NCBI RefSeq assembly: GCF_029867415.1
Contig: NW_026705929.1
Span: 1 to 64,000 of the forward strand
Length of the DNA stretch: 64,000 nt
Source: Vicia villosa
Taxonomy: Eukaryota > Streptophyta > Magnoliopsida > Fabales > Fabaceae
Direction: 5' to 3'
Shown here: positions 33,457 through 45,900 of the stretch, piece by piece
Layout: the number at the start of each line of letters is the position of its first letter
Position numbering within the stretch: position 1 is the stretch's first letter
Position numbers and translations under genes: made by a program
The notes under the pieces: generated by a model
What the model was told of the DNA's origin: nothing
The model's input: only the letters and a program-made list of their open reading frames with translations
The model's database searches: none

Positions 33457-36400
33457 TGTCATACCCCAAAATTTGCCCATACAATTTCCTCTTGTACAAG
33501 TTCAAATCAATACACAAAGCTCCAAGACACACTCTCCTATACAGGGCTCTAAAACTAGGGTTTGGCTCATTCAAAGGAAAATCAGTGAATCAATGGCTCC
33601 AACACATCTCATATGGCTCAATATATCTCACATTATCTCTATGACAAGTATCAAGGCCTATCTCAAAGTTCTGGTCACTCAGTTGTTCAAAAAGTCAACA
33701 GTCGACTAATTTAACCTAAAAGTCAACTGTGGTCAAAGTAAAGTCAAAACTCCTGATTTTTGGTCAAGATCCTCATATTGAAGTATCATTCACCATTTGA
33801 TCAAGAATTGATCATGGTTCATCAAGAAAAGATCAAAAATCAACAAATCAAAAAGTTTCTAAATTAGGGATTGTATAGGAGAAAGTCAACTGAACTTTGA
33901 CCAGCCATAACTCCCACATGGAACATCAGAAATTTTCCATCAAAAGCTCATCTTGAAGGAAATTGAATTCTCTACAATGTTGTCTCTCACATGCCAAGTC
34001 TAAAAATGCTTCATTTGAGAGATATGGATCAAAAGATTATAGGTCCTTTTCGAAAGTCAACCGAAAGCAGTTTTTGTCAAAGCCTATAACATCAAGATAA
34101 ATTCTTCAAATGGAAAAAAGTTTCCAAAGAGGCTTGTAGAGGACATCTTGAGGTTTCCAAAAGTCCTAGAACTCCTCCATACCTCAAAAATTGATGGAGA
34201 TATGCCTTGTCAAAGTCAGGCGATTTCAAAGGGAAAATTGTGAAGTAAAAGGCTTCAAAATAAATCTTTTTGCAAAGAGACCCAACTTTTTTGGCCCGAT
34301 CTTGTTCCTTATGATATCCTAGGCCCCATAACAAATGCCATGAATTTTTGATTTAATATTCATATTTTTTATTGAATTTAATTCATGGAAAATATAGTAT
34401 AAATAAAAAAAAATGAGAAAATATGAAGGAGATTTGTTTGATTCTATTTTACTTGATTCCAATCACCAATTAAATCATAAATTGGGTCCAAATTTGTGGA
34501 GATTCATATGGATAAAAAATATTGAAATTTGGCAAAAGTAGAAAGATTGAAAAATCATATTTCAATCAATTTCCCAATCAAAGATGTCAAGGTGATTTGT
34601 TCAAATTTTGTCAACCTAAATTCTCCTACTACATAAGCAACACGATTGCAGACCAAGAAGGGGGATTTTTCATAAGGATTCGCAACCAAGGGCCTTTACA
34701 GAAGCAAAAAAAATTGTGGAAGAAAGTGAAGGTGCAGTCAGATTTTTTTGCAAATTCCAGGCCGTTTTAAGCATCAAGAACGATTCATCATTGCCTCCTG
34801 AAGCTATCGAGATATTCAACATCGATTGAAGCACTCGGGATTGTAAGAACACGACCACGGTTTGTATCTTTTTTTTCTAATTCGATTTCGTTAAATTATG
34901 CATCATAAATACTGGTTAGTTGCATATTTGTGTTCACATGGATGTATAGAAACTTTCTGGATCGGTGGATTTAAGTTTTGATGCAGGAGTCAAAATCTGC
35001 CATGGCTAGGGTTCTTGAACTCGAATTTGGGAACTTCCTAGTCAAGTGAAATTGGATCAAATTAATGCTACCATTAGATTCGCAGGGTCACTTATAGTTA
35101 TTCCGGATCATCGTTTTGTAACGATTGGCGTTTGTTTGCGGGTTTGATGTGGAAGACCTATAGCCACGTTTGAAAACCGTGGCCATAGGGTCTGTGATTT
35201 CACGAACTCAACAAGGAAGAAGAAGATGGTTGGCGCGCTGTTGGTTTGAATCTCCAAGCAACTTTTTTTATTTATTTATTTCGTTTAGCATTGAAACTAA
35301 TAACAGCAAACGTTAATAGCGCAGTTGGTAAGGCGTGGGAGGCGCAACCCCATTAGCGTGGGTTCGATCCTTGGTTGCTGAATGCAACCTCTCTTTTTTT
35401 TTGCCAAATCCAAGGATGCTGAAGGCGCCTCCTCATGATGGACTACTAGAGGCTCACCACACCCAATCACAAGCTGAGTTTCTTCAAATTTCTTTTTATT
35501 TTTCTTTTTATTTTATATAGTCTTTTCATTTATTTATTTGTTTTGCTTATTAATATCAATTCTAAAAAATCTTCTAAAATGTATTTTTTTCACAAAATCA
35601 TTATTTTAATAATATTTATCTTATTAATTTATTCTAATAATAATAATAATAATTTGTTTTTTAATTGTTTTAAATTGTTTAATTAATTTAATTAATTATA
35701 GATAGTTTTATTCATCGATTAAAAATAAATGTTGGGGTTAGGATATTTAATCGAAACCTGGGTTTCACCAATTTAATTAATTGGGTTACAAATCAACAAT
35801 TAATTTGTTTTCTTATTTATTCTATTAACCATGGCTAACTTGTGCCCTAATGAGGGTTTACGACGGTTATTCCCTACACTAAAAATAATCCTTTGTTTTT
35901 GTGCCTTTTTCAGGCTTGCTTTTCTAATACACTCCGACTATGCGCCACGTCAAGCCAAAAGCTAAGTCTTATTTCATATTTATTTTAAATAATCATTTTA
36001 AATAATCATTTTATTTTGTTTTTTTATCAAATTAGGGTTAAATTTAATTACCATTGAATTAGCCATACACTCACTGCTTCCTGTTATTTTTCTGTCAATT
36101 CTCCGAGGGTCAGAGTCAATGCTTCAGGCAACCCCCGGCCATCAACCTTCATAAAAAACGAAGCTAAGTATTCTATTTATTCAAAGTCTATTTTGTTTCC
36201 TTTTAAAATCAGGGTTTGTCTTGCCTTCATTCTCTTTTGCCTTTGCCATTTTTCAGGGTTACCCCGAGGTTTCCTCCGACCGCCAACCATATCAGATCAA
36301 ATCAGAGCTAAGTACCTTTGTTTATATACCTTATTATTTTAATTTCTTTTTACCTTCTTATTTTAGGGTTAATTTCGTTTGCCTCTGAACTGATAAATGC

Positions 36401-37441
36401 ACTCACCCATTTTTCTGTTTATTCTTCCTTTTCCAAATCTTCAGGGTTTGTCAATTGCCAAAGCTACGAGTATCGGTAACCCTGAAACCCTAAACTATTA
36501 TATTTTCTGTTTTTACTATATCCCGCTGGTTTCAATTCCCCTCTCCTCCGCTGGTTACAATTTCCCTTCCCCATATTAATTGTGTGGTTAGTAATCTTAG
36601 GGAGTGCAAACCATGAACTGAATTAGCATCACTAAATTATAAGATAATATAATTGAATTTAATCACGTGATTGTTGCACCCACGCACACTTTTGGGGTAA
36701 CCTCTCTGTTGCCTGTTTCCTGTTGTCTGTTGCCTTGTTGCCTTGTGTTTTTGCAGAATAGCCATGTCCCTCGAATTCGAGGATACCTCAGCCGTGTTAC
36801 CTCGATACAAATAAAGGTCATAAGTCCCTAATGATGCTGCCTTCGATACCCTGATATGACCTCGACCCTCGGAAGTTGCCTACGAAAAGGTTGAGGTATC
36901 CTTTGGCTGCCTACGAAAAAGGCTATTCTGATCCTTCCCCTTAGACTACCTGCCTCTCTATGGCATGGGTCAGTCTTATGGCGAACGATAATGCGATGAC
37001 CCGTTTACATCCAAACGAAAGGCTTCCTGCCCCCTCATGGCATGGATAGACCCTTTCATCCTGAAAGGCTAAAAGAACGTTTTTTTAAACTATAAGGTAA
37101 TTGCCTCTAATTGCTTTGCCTTGCTCTAAAAACTTTTTCATATTCTTTCTCATAATCCTTCAAAATGGCTACGCTCATTTACGAGCTAAAGTCCATATTC
37201 TTTTTCTTCTACATTTCTTTTCAAACAAAGAGCAAAGCAATTAAGAGCCCATGGAAAACCATGGATGCAAAGGGTGCCTTACACCTTCCCTTTGCATAAT
37301 TACCCCCCGAACCCTATTTTATTTAAAAGGTTTTTCCTGTTTCTTTTAGCCTTTCTAACTTGTTTGGATAAAATAAAAGTCGGTGGCGACTCTTGCTTAA
37401 CCACGACATTTCGATTATAAAAGTCAGTTCACCGTATTACA
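33457..37441 (+). repeat. LTR 1 (5' LTR) of the gag-only array
   Basis: It begins TGTCATACCCCAAAATTTG and ends CACCGTATTACA, 3985 bp. It differs from LTRs 2 and 3 at many sites in its first ~2.98 kb but matches LTR 2 in its last ~0.9 kb. It includes a tRNA-like segment, four imperfect ~160-bp units with GCTAAGT (about 35890-36480), and a PBS-like TGGCGACTCT 50-60 bases before its end. A TATAAATAAA at 34398 is one promoter candidate; a degenerate TACTACATAAG near 34628 is at the place of the TATA box in the related LTR at 58724-61886. Confidence 0.9.
35317..35370 (+). other. tRNA-like A-box/B-box segment in LTR 1
   Basis: TAGCGCAGTTGG (35317-35328, A-box-like) and GGTTCGATCC (35361-35370, B-box-like) have tRNA spacing (44 bases). 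CAGCAA at 35304 could pair with TTGCTG at 35375. Stem pairing is otherwise poor, so it is not a normal tRNA gene. Confidence 0.6.
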
Positions 37442-37445
37442 GAAC

Positions 37446-37463
37446 TGGCGACTCTGCTGGGGA
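37446..37463 (+). promoter_or_regulatory. Primer binding site, first unit (tRNA-Arg type)
   Basis: TGGCGACTCTGCTGGGGA starts four bases after LTR 1. This is the primer site typical of Ogre elements, held to match the 3' end of a tRNA-Arg. Confidence 0.8.
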
Positions 37464-38645
37464 GAATTTTCTTATAAAAGAGGGGTTACCTTAAAAGTTT
37501 AGGATTCACTTAAATGTTTTCTATTGTTTGCTTTGTTTGTTTTATTTTTCAGGGGCGTTTTGGGAAAAAATTGAAGGACGAATCCTATTCCCGGATTCAA
37601 GAACACTTAAGATTAGGAGTGGCATAGTCATGGCGACCTCTTTCACATATGTGGGAGATGAGTCAATATGAAGTTCACGCTTGAGTTAGGACTCCATAGC
37701 ATATGCACACCTTTCTCAAATGAGGGAGGTCTATGTATGTGTCTGTGGGTGCGCCGGAGCTCAAGGACCTTTAGTTACCCTTAACCCATCCTGGCCTTTA
37801 GGAACGTAGTGGGGGGACTACTCTTGACAAATGTTGAGAACTAGTCGCTACCCGATGCTACAATTCAGATAGGTCTTTTCTCAAAGTATCATTGCATGGT
37901 GCGAATGCATCATGTCCGAGGGTGCTTTAGAAGGGCTGACAATTCTGGATAACTTATAGAACCCGTTGTTGAAATCTCCTTATCCATAGAAATACCCTTG
38001 GGAAGGACACCTGATCAGACTCCATGCAAGCCTTAAGCCAAAAATTGTGTGACTTGTGTGACTCGCGTGACTTGTGTGACTTATTTGTGTTTACTATTAA
38101 CCTTCATTTCCTCGCAGGTTTTGTTGAAAGGACTTGTTTGTCCTTAATATCTCACACTATGCCTAATTAACTTCATTCGCATAACATCATGACATCATAA
38201 GCATAACATGATTTAACTAACCCTTTCAAGGATCTCAAGGATTTAGGGCGCACAATTTCAGGGACTCCTATCAAGGACTGATTTCCTAATCAAGGGGCAA
38301 GAAGATTTATTTTCCTCTGGTCACACACCTTCCAATTCAAAGACTCAGTACCTAGCAAGGGGCAAGAGGATTTACTTTCCTCTGGCCATGTATCTTCAAA
38401 TACAGAAGTATCCCGAATCAGAGGCGATGACCTACTCGATATGGTGAGCATGATTCTCAAGGAAGGACGTTCCAAGACGACAGTCAAAATTCTTCAGACA
38501 TAGCTGTGTTTGATTCAATGTCTAAACGTCGCAAGCTAAATTCCTAAAGATCCTTGAAAATATTGCACTTGCATTCATAACATTGCATAACAGGTTTCTT
38601 ACAATAAATCTCTCATCCGACCTCGCTGTTTATTTCAGCAAGAAA
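37464..38645 (+). other. Leader of unit 1
   Basis: No coding sequence is seen. It contains four GTGTGACTT/GCGTGACTT decamers in a row (about 38045-38081) and a ~60-bp direct duplication with AAGGGGCAAGA(A/G)GATTTA (about 38293 and 38353). It leads to the gag region. Confidence 0.55.
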
Positions 38646-40008
38646 ATGGATCTCAAACAATCTGTCAAGAATCTCCAAGCTCAAAACACAGTTCCAAGCC
38701 TTGATTCTGAATTTGTCCAAGGGGCAAGAAGAGCTGAAAACCATGCTGACTAAAAAGAAGAAGAAGAAAGGTAAGAAGACTCAGGTAAAAAAGCTTAGAC
38801 CGATCTTGCAACTCAGGGATGTCGAAGCCTCTGAAGACAGTGACGAGGACGAGCAAGATGATGATGCTAGTGTCAAGACTGATGTAAAAAGTAACCATGA
38901 TTCTTCCAAGCCCTCTGAAGAAGAAGAGGACCATTACCATGAGGATGAACATCCAGACGACAAATACAAGCTGCTTGAAGAACGTATGAAAGCCGTAGAA
39001 ATTCAGAAGATACCTGGACTGGATTTTGAAGAGCTGGGACTCGTTCCTGGAGTCATTATTCCTCCAAAATTCAAGACTCCCGCCTTTGCTAAATTTGATG
39101 GGGTTTCCTGTCCCAAGTTGCACTTGAGATCGTATGTAAGGAAGATTCAACCTCATACTGCTGATAAGAAACTCTGGATCCATTTCTTTCAAGAGAGCTT
39201 ATATGGAACTCAACTAGAATGGTATTATCAGCTGGAGGGTACTAATATCCATACCTGGGAAGATTTGGTTGTTGCTTTCTATAAGCAATATCAATATAAT
39301 TCTGACCTTGCACCGACTCGCATGCAACTGCAAAGCATGTCTATGGGACCCAAGGAAAGTTTCAAGGAGTATGCTCAAAAATGGAGAGATCTAGCTGGAA
39401 GAGTCAAACCTTCCTTGGCTGACAGAGAGATGGTAGATATGTTCATGAATACACTGACTGGCCCTTTCTATAGTCATTTGCTGGGAAGTTCATCATCTGG
39501 ATTCACTGAGCTTATACTGACTGGAGAACGTGTTGAAAGTGGTATCCGAAGCGGAAAAATTCAGGTGGCTACTTCTTCTGGTACTGTAAAAAAGTCATAC
39601 AATAGGAGGAATGAATCTGACACTGTTGGGGAAATTTTGGTTTCTAATCAAGCATCGATACAACAACAAAACAACCAACGTAAACAAAGCGCATCCAAAA
39701 GACAATTCACAAAGATCAACATGTCTTTGACTCAAGCGCTGCAACACTTGTTGAAAGCAGAGCTACTTATACAGATAGCTCCTCATCCAAATCCCAACAC
39801 TTCCTCCCCTCGCTATAATCCCAATGCGAGATGTGCATATCACTCCAATAGTCCTGGACATGACACTGACAACTGCTGGACATTGAAGAATAAGATCCAA
39901 GACATGATCGATGCCGGGGAAATCAAGTTCGATCATCCTGCATCTCCTAACGTGATCACTGCTCCCATGCCTAATCACAACAAGAGTGCTAATACTGTGG
40001 ATGGCTAG
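38646..40008 (+). CDS. gag: Ogre-type gag, unit 1 (435-codon open frame from 38701)
   Basis: The open frame runs from 38701 to the stop at 40006 and lacks an early ATG. The ATG at 38646 opens a short frame one register off, so a single indel near 38685 appears to separate start and body. The body has a basic tract (KKKKKKGKKT), a long acidic patch, the retrotransposon gag core (FAKFDGVSCP, WIHFFQESLYGTQLEWYYQLE, ESFKEYAQKWRDLAGRV) and an Ogre-type zinc motif (CAYHSNSPGHDTDNCW). Gag builds the particle and binds RNA. No pol follows. Unit 2 carries the same frame with three amino-acid differences seen. Confidence 0.85.
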
Positions 40009-42110
40009 AAGGATGGACTTTAAGATCATTAGTTTTACTTTCAGTTGCAATTTCTTTTTTGTTTGTTTAAACATTCGACTTATGATAGACATTATATGTT
40101 TTAATAATCATCATCAGTGCATTGCATATGTTTGTCTTGAGTAATTTATTTCGCTATCACTCATTTTAAATTATGTCTTTACTTTGCATATGTTTTATGA
40201 TACTCAATTCCTGCTAAAGTTGTAAGCCTTTTGAGGGAGGATGACGAAAATGATACCGCAACCTCATACAGTATGCTTTTGAGCGGACTATGCTGACGAT
40301 GTACAGGCATTGTTTCAATTCCTAAACAGTGGAGATATAAGGATGATAATCCCTCGTCAACCCCTTTGAGCCTAAGAAGTATAAGTTTCTTTCTTGTACT
40401 AATTAAAACCCTTGATCATAACCTGGGGCAGGGTAGTTCTCAGTTAATTTGGCTGTGCATTCTATTTTAAGAGAATCGTTCAATACACCTTTCAACAAAG
40501 GTTTCAATCACAAACGTTCATCCGCACACATCAGAGGAGTTTTGGAGATGTCAATCAAAAGCCAATGATGGTTCATCAATCAATAAGCAAGGCAGTCAAT
40601 ATCTTTCAAAAAGAAAAAAAACGAAGAAACATATATACAAAGAAAAGCCTGCTAAGTCAAAACCAAAAGATGACTTAGGCAAAAATCAAGGCATCCCGCT
40701 GACTGTAAGCTCAAAATAAACAGTTCAGGCAAAAGTTAGGGATATCAAAAAAAATGGAAAAGAGAAGTCGATAAATTCCTGAACAACACATTGTTGTGAC
40801 TACCAAATGGAAGAAGTGACTGTCATCTCAAAAGTTCTCTTTGCTTATGAACCATCATCATTATCAAAGGTGCAAATCCAAAAGTCTCTTGGACCCTGAA
40901 TGCGTAAGTTGAATTAACTGAGCTTAGGACTGAAGATCATCACGAAGGGGGTGGGTACAATCAAATTTTGAGCCATTATCCTTTGTTTCTTAAACCGTGA
41001 ACCAAGCCACGTTACAACCCTTGAAAGTCCTAATTGAAGCATGGTTAGTTCGAAAGCATACTGTCACCAAAAAGGTATCCCGACTCCTTAAGGTTTATTA
41101 AAATGCTGAGTCAATATTTCGCTTCTACAAAAATAACATGTTTTTACAAATATCACGCTTTACATCTCTTGTTTTAATGTTTTTTCAAAAACTCAAGACA
41201 AACGTATGCATTGCATCTCATGAATTCATTATTAAACAAATTCTGCTACATAATTTCAAATGTTAGCATCAGAATGAATTTGCATAGGGTATGGCTAATG
41301 ACTCAAAGTTATCCTGACCAACACAGATTACTCCAAGAAGCAATGTCTCCTACGTATACAAGGGGCATGGCGCGTTTTGCCCAATCAATCTGGGGCAATC
41401 TAGTCAAGATTCCAAGAATCTCTCAAAAGCCAAACAGTCAGGGGCATCATCCTGAGCCTATGATCACTAGGGGCATGTCGCCCATAGTGCACATCTCATA
41501 AAGTCCTCGCGAGGCGAATCTTTCCAAAGTTCCTACTAACTGGGGCAAACCTACGCAAATCCAGTTTGACATCTTTATCAAATATTCAGTGGCGTGTCCT
41601 AATCAAATCCAGGAATGGTAGTTACTATAATACTGGGGGCAACTTTCACACCCCCACAGAGTAATCATCTTCAAATACTCTCGTCCCGACAAAGACATGG
41701 CTCCCCAACAGAGTTTACATCTTCAACACTACTGGTTCTCCAACACTTCGCTCTTCTCCAATATGGTTTACTAATATCTTTTCTCCCCAATCAGGGTACA
41801 TCAAGTTACTGATCATCCCCAAGCAGAAATCATACATCCCTAGCTAAGCATCTCCAAGACAAGATCAAACATCAAAATCACAATGATACAGAGATTTATT
41901 TTCTCAAAACACTCCAAATGGCATCAGTCATACATCATATATTCATACATTGCATACATTACCTCATAATAAATTCATACATAACATACAAGTTTCTCAT
42001 TTATTTTGAGAGACTCGTCACATAAATACATGCATCATGGCATTGCATGCTGCTAACTTTGTCTTTCAGGTAAGTTCCCAAGCAGACGAATATCATCAAC
42101 GAATCAATCT
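40009..42110 (+). other. Non-coding remainder of unit 1 (pol absent)
   Basis: No protease, RT, RNase H or integrase motif is found on either strand. Short frames carry no family motif. Repeated GGGGCA motifs occur at 41360-41540. Confidence 0.7.
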
Positions 42111-42514
42111 TAATCAGATATACATTCCGGAAGCTCGAACCCCGGACATTCTGAAAATTCCAATCAGACGCACATTCTGGAAGCATGACCCCCAGACTTC
42201 TGAAACATTCTTATCAGATATACATTCCGGAAGCTCGAACCTCGGACATTCTGAAAATTTCAATCAGATGCACATTCTGGAAGCATGACCCTCAGACTTC
42301 TAAAACATTCTTATCAGATATACATTCTGGAAGCTTGAACCTCGGACATTCTGAAAATTTCAATCAGATGCATATTCTGGAAGCATGACCCCCAGACTTC
42401 TGAAACATTCTTATCAGATATACATTCCGGAAGCTCGAACCCCGGACATTCTGAAAATTCCAAACAGATGCACATTCTGGAAGCATGACCCCCAGACTTC
42501 TGAAACATTCTTAT
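42111..42514 (+). repeat. Four 100-bp tandem repeats, unit 1
   Basis: ATCAGATATACATTC(C/T)GGAAG starts near 42113, 42213, 42313 and 42413, an exact 100-bp period. Each unit is itself two related ~50-bp halves sharing CATTC(T/C)GGAAGC. Reading frames through it are repeat by-products. This is the 3' untranslated part of the element. Confidence 0.9.
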
Positions 42515-42919
42515 AACTCTCATCTTTTGACACTCATTCAAGACACAATTCAGAAACAATCCAAGATCTAATTCAGTTACTACGAACGGTGCTGACACGA
42601 TCAATCTCCAACAAATACTTCTCAGTGGATTCAGTCTAACGTACGACTCATCCTAAGTATATTCTTCAGATACGGTCTAACTACGACGTATTCTAATTCC
42701 CAGGTCTATCAAGCCGGATGGCATCATTAAGCCCATCTCCAATAAACTTTCTCTCAAGGCCTGGATGGCATCTTTAAGCCCATCTCCGACAAAAGTCCCT
42801 ACTTCAGCTAGGGCAAATTTCTTGGTATTCTAGTGTTCAATCATCTTCCACCTTCAGATACCGACTGGCACACAAACCACTCTACATCTTCAGGTTTAAG
42901 ATAATTGAACAGGGGCATC
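42515..42919 (+). other. 3' end of internal region, unit 1, with polypurine-like tract
   Basis: No gene. GATGGCATC(A/T)TTAAGCCCATCTCC occurs twice (42717 and 42764). GAACAGGGGCATC at the end, next to the LTR start, is the probable plus-strand primer; the same place in the right-edge element reads GAACAGGGGCAGC. Confidence 0.5.
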
Positions 42920-45900
42920 TGTCATACCCCAAAATTTGCCCATACAATTTCCTCTTGTACAAGTTCAAATCAATACACAAAGCTCCAAGACACACTCTCC
43001 TATACAGGGCTCTAAAACTAGGGTTTGGCTCATTCAAAGGAAAATCAGTGAATCAATGGCTCCAACACATCTCATATGGCTCAATATATCTCACATTATC
43101 TCTATGACAAGTATCAAGGCCTATCTCAAAGTTCTGGTCACTCAGTTGTTCAAAAAGTCAACAGTCGACTAATTTAACCTAAAAGTCAACTGTGGTCAAA
43201 GTAAAGTCAAAACTCCTGATTTTTGGTCAAGATCCTCATATTGAAGTATCATTCACCATTTGATCAAGAATTGATCATGGTTCATCAAGAAAAGATCAAA
43301 AATCAACAAATCAAAAAGTTTCTAAATTAGGGATTGTATAGGAGAAAGTCAACTGAACTTTGACCAGCCATAACTCCCACATGGAACATCAGAAATTTTC
43401 CATCAAAAGCTCATCTTGAAGGAAATTGAATTCTCTACAATGTTGTCTCTCACATGCCAAGTCTAAAAATGCTTCATTTGAGAGATATGGATCAAAAGAT
43501 TATAGGTCCTTTTCGAAAGTCAACCGAAAGCAGTTTTTGTCAAAGCCTATAACATCAAGATAAATTCTTCAAATGGAAAAAAGTTTCCAAAGAGGCTTGT
43601 AGAGGACATCTTGAGGTTTCCAAAAGTCCTAGAACTCCTCCATACCTCAAAAATTGAGGGAGATATGCCTTGTCAAAGTCAGGCGATTTCAAAGGGAAAA
43701 TTGTGAAGTAAAAGGCTTCAAAATAAATCTTTTTGCAAAGAGACCCAACTTTTTTGGCCCGATCTTGTTCCTTATGATATCCTAGGCCCCATAACAAATG
43801 CCATGAATTTTTGATTTAATATTCATATTTTTTATTGAATTTAATTCATGGAAAATATAGTATAAATAAAAAAAAATGAGAAAATATGAAGGAGATTTGT
43901 TTGATTCTATTTTACTTGATTCCAATCACCAATTAAATCATAAATTGGGTCCAAATTTGTGGAGATTCATATGGATAAAAAATATTGAAATTTGGCAAAA
44001 GTAGAAAGATTGAAAAATCATATTTCAATCAATTTCCCAATCAAAGATGTCAAGGTGATTTGTTCAAATTTTGTCAACCTAAATTCTCCTACTACATAAG
44101 CAACACGATTGCAGACCAAGAAGGGGGATTTTTCATAAGGATTCGCAACCAAGGGCCTTTACAGAAGCAAAAAAAATTGTGGAAGAAAGTGAAGGTGCAG
44201 TCAGATTTTTTTGCAAATTCCAGGCCGTTTTAAGCATCAAGAACGATTCATCATTGCCTCCTGAAGCTATCGAGATATTCACCATCGATTGAAGCACTCG
44301 GGATTGTAAGAACACGACCACGGTTTGTATCTTTTTTTTCTAATTCGATTTCGTTAAATTATGCATCATAAATACTGGTTAGTTGCATATTTGTGTTCAC
44401 ATGGATGTATAGAAACTTTCTGGATCGGTGGATTTAAGTTTTGATGCAGGAGTCAAAATCTGCCATGGCTAGGGTTCTTGAACTCGAATTTGGGAACTTC
44501 CTAGTCAAGTGAAATTGGATCAAATTAATGCTACCATTAGATTCGCAGGGTCACTTATAGTTATTCCGGATCATCGTTTTGTAACGATTGGCGTTTGTTT
44601 GCGGGTTTGATGTGGAAGACCTATAGCCACGTTTGAAAACCGTGGCCATAGGGTCTGTGATTTCACGAACTCAACAAGGAAGAAGAAGATGGTTGGCGCG
44701 CTGTAGGTTTGAATCTCCAAGCAACTTTTTTTATTTATTTATTTCGTTTAGCATTGAAACTAATAACAGCAAACGTTAATAGCGCAGTTGGTAAGGCGTG
44801 GGAGGCGCAACCCCATTAGCGTGGGTTCGATCCTTGGTTGCTGAATGCAACCTCTCTTTTTTTTGGCCAGATCCAAGGATGCTGAAGGCGCCTCCTCATG
44901 ATGGACTACTAGAGGCTCACCACACCCAATCACAAGCTGAGTTTCTTCAAATTTCTTTTTATTTTTCTTTTTATTTTATATAGTCTTTTCATTTATTTAT
45001 TTGTTTTGCTTATTAATATCAATTCTAAAAAATCTTCTAAAATGTCTTTTTTTCACAAAATCATTATTTTAATAATATTTATCTTATTAATTTATTCTAA
45101 TAATAATAATAATTTGTTTTTTAATTGTTTTAAATTGTTTAATTAATTTAATTAATTATAGATATTTTTATTCATCGATTAAAAATAAATGTTAAGGTTA
45201 GGATATTTAATCGAAACCTGGGTTTCACCGATTTAATTAATTGGGTTACAAATCAACAATTAATTTGTTTTCTTATTTATTCTATTAACCATGGCTAACT
45301 TGTGCCCTAATGAGGGTTTACGACGGTTATTCCCTACACTAAAAATATTCCTTTGTTTTTGTGCCTTTTTCAGGTTTGCTTTTCTAATACACTCCGACTA
45401 TGCGCCACGTCAAGCCAAAAGCTAAGTCTTATTTCGTATTTATTTTAAATAATCATTTTAAATAATCATTTTATTTTGTTTTTTATCAAATTAGGGTTAA
45501 ATTTAATTACCATTGAATTAGCCATACACTCACTGCTTCCTGTTATTTTTCTGTCAATTCTCCGAGGGTCAGAGTCAATGCTTCAGGCAACCCCCGACCA
45601 TCAACCTTCATAAAAAACGAAGCTAAGTATTCTATTTATTCAAAGTCTATTTTGTTTCCTTTTAAAATCAGGGTTTGTCTTGCCTTCATTCTCTTTTGCC
45701 TTTGCCATTTTTCAGGGTTACCCCGAGGTTTCCTCCGACCGCCAACCATATCAGATCAAATCAGAGCTAAGTACCTTTGTTTATATACCTTATTATTTTA
45801 ATTTCTTTTTACCTTCTTATTTTAGGGTTAATTTCGTTTGCCTCTGAACTGATAAATGCACTCACCCATTTTTCTGTTTATTCTTCCTTTTCCAAATCTT

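Noticed and set aside
34398..34407. TATAAATAAA as the certain promoter of the array LTR
   Set aside because: The related LTR has its TATA box further on, where the array has only a degenerate TACTACATAAG, so the choice is left open.
35304..35380. A functional tRNA gene
   Set aside because: A and B boxes are present but the T and D stems pair poorly and no clean acceptor stem of seven pairs forms.
38665..39192. 175-codon minus-strand frame (and 48125-48652)
   Set aside because: It is the complement of gag; its hydrophobic look comes from the acidic/basic gag coding tract.
42037..42604. Reading frames in the 100-bp repeats (and copies at 51497-52064)
   Set aside because: The sequence is tandem DNA with no protein family features.
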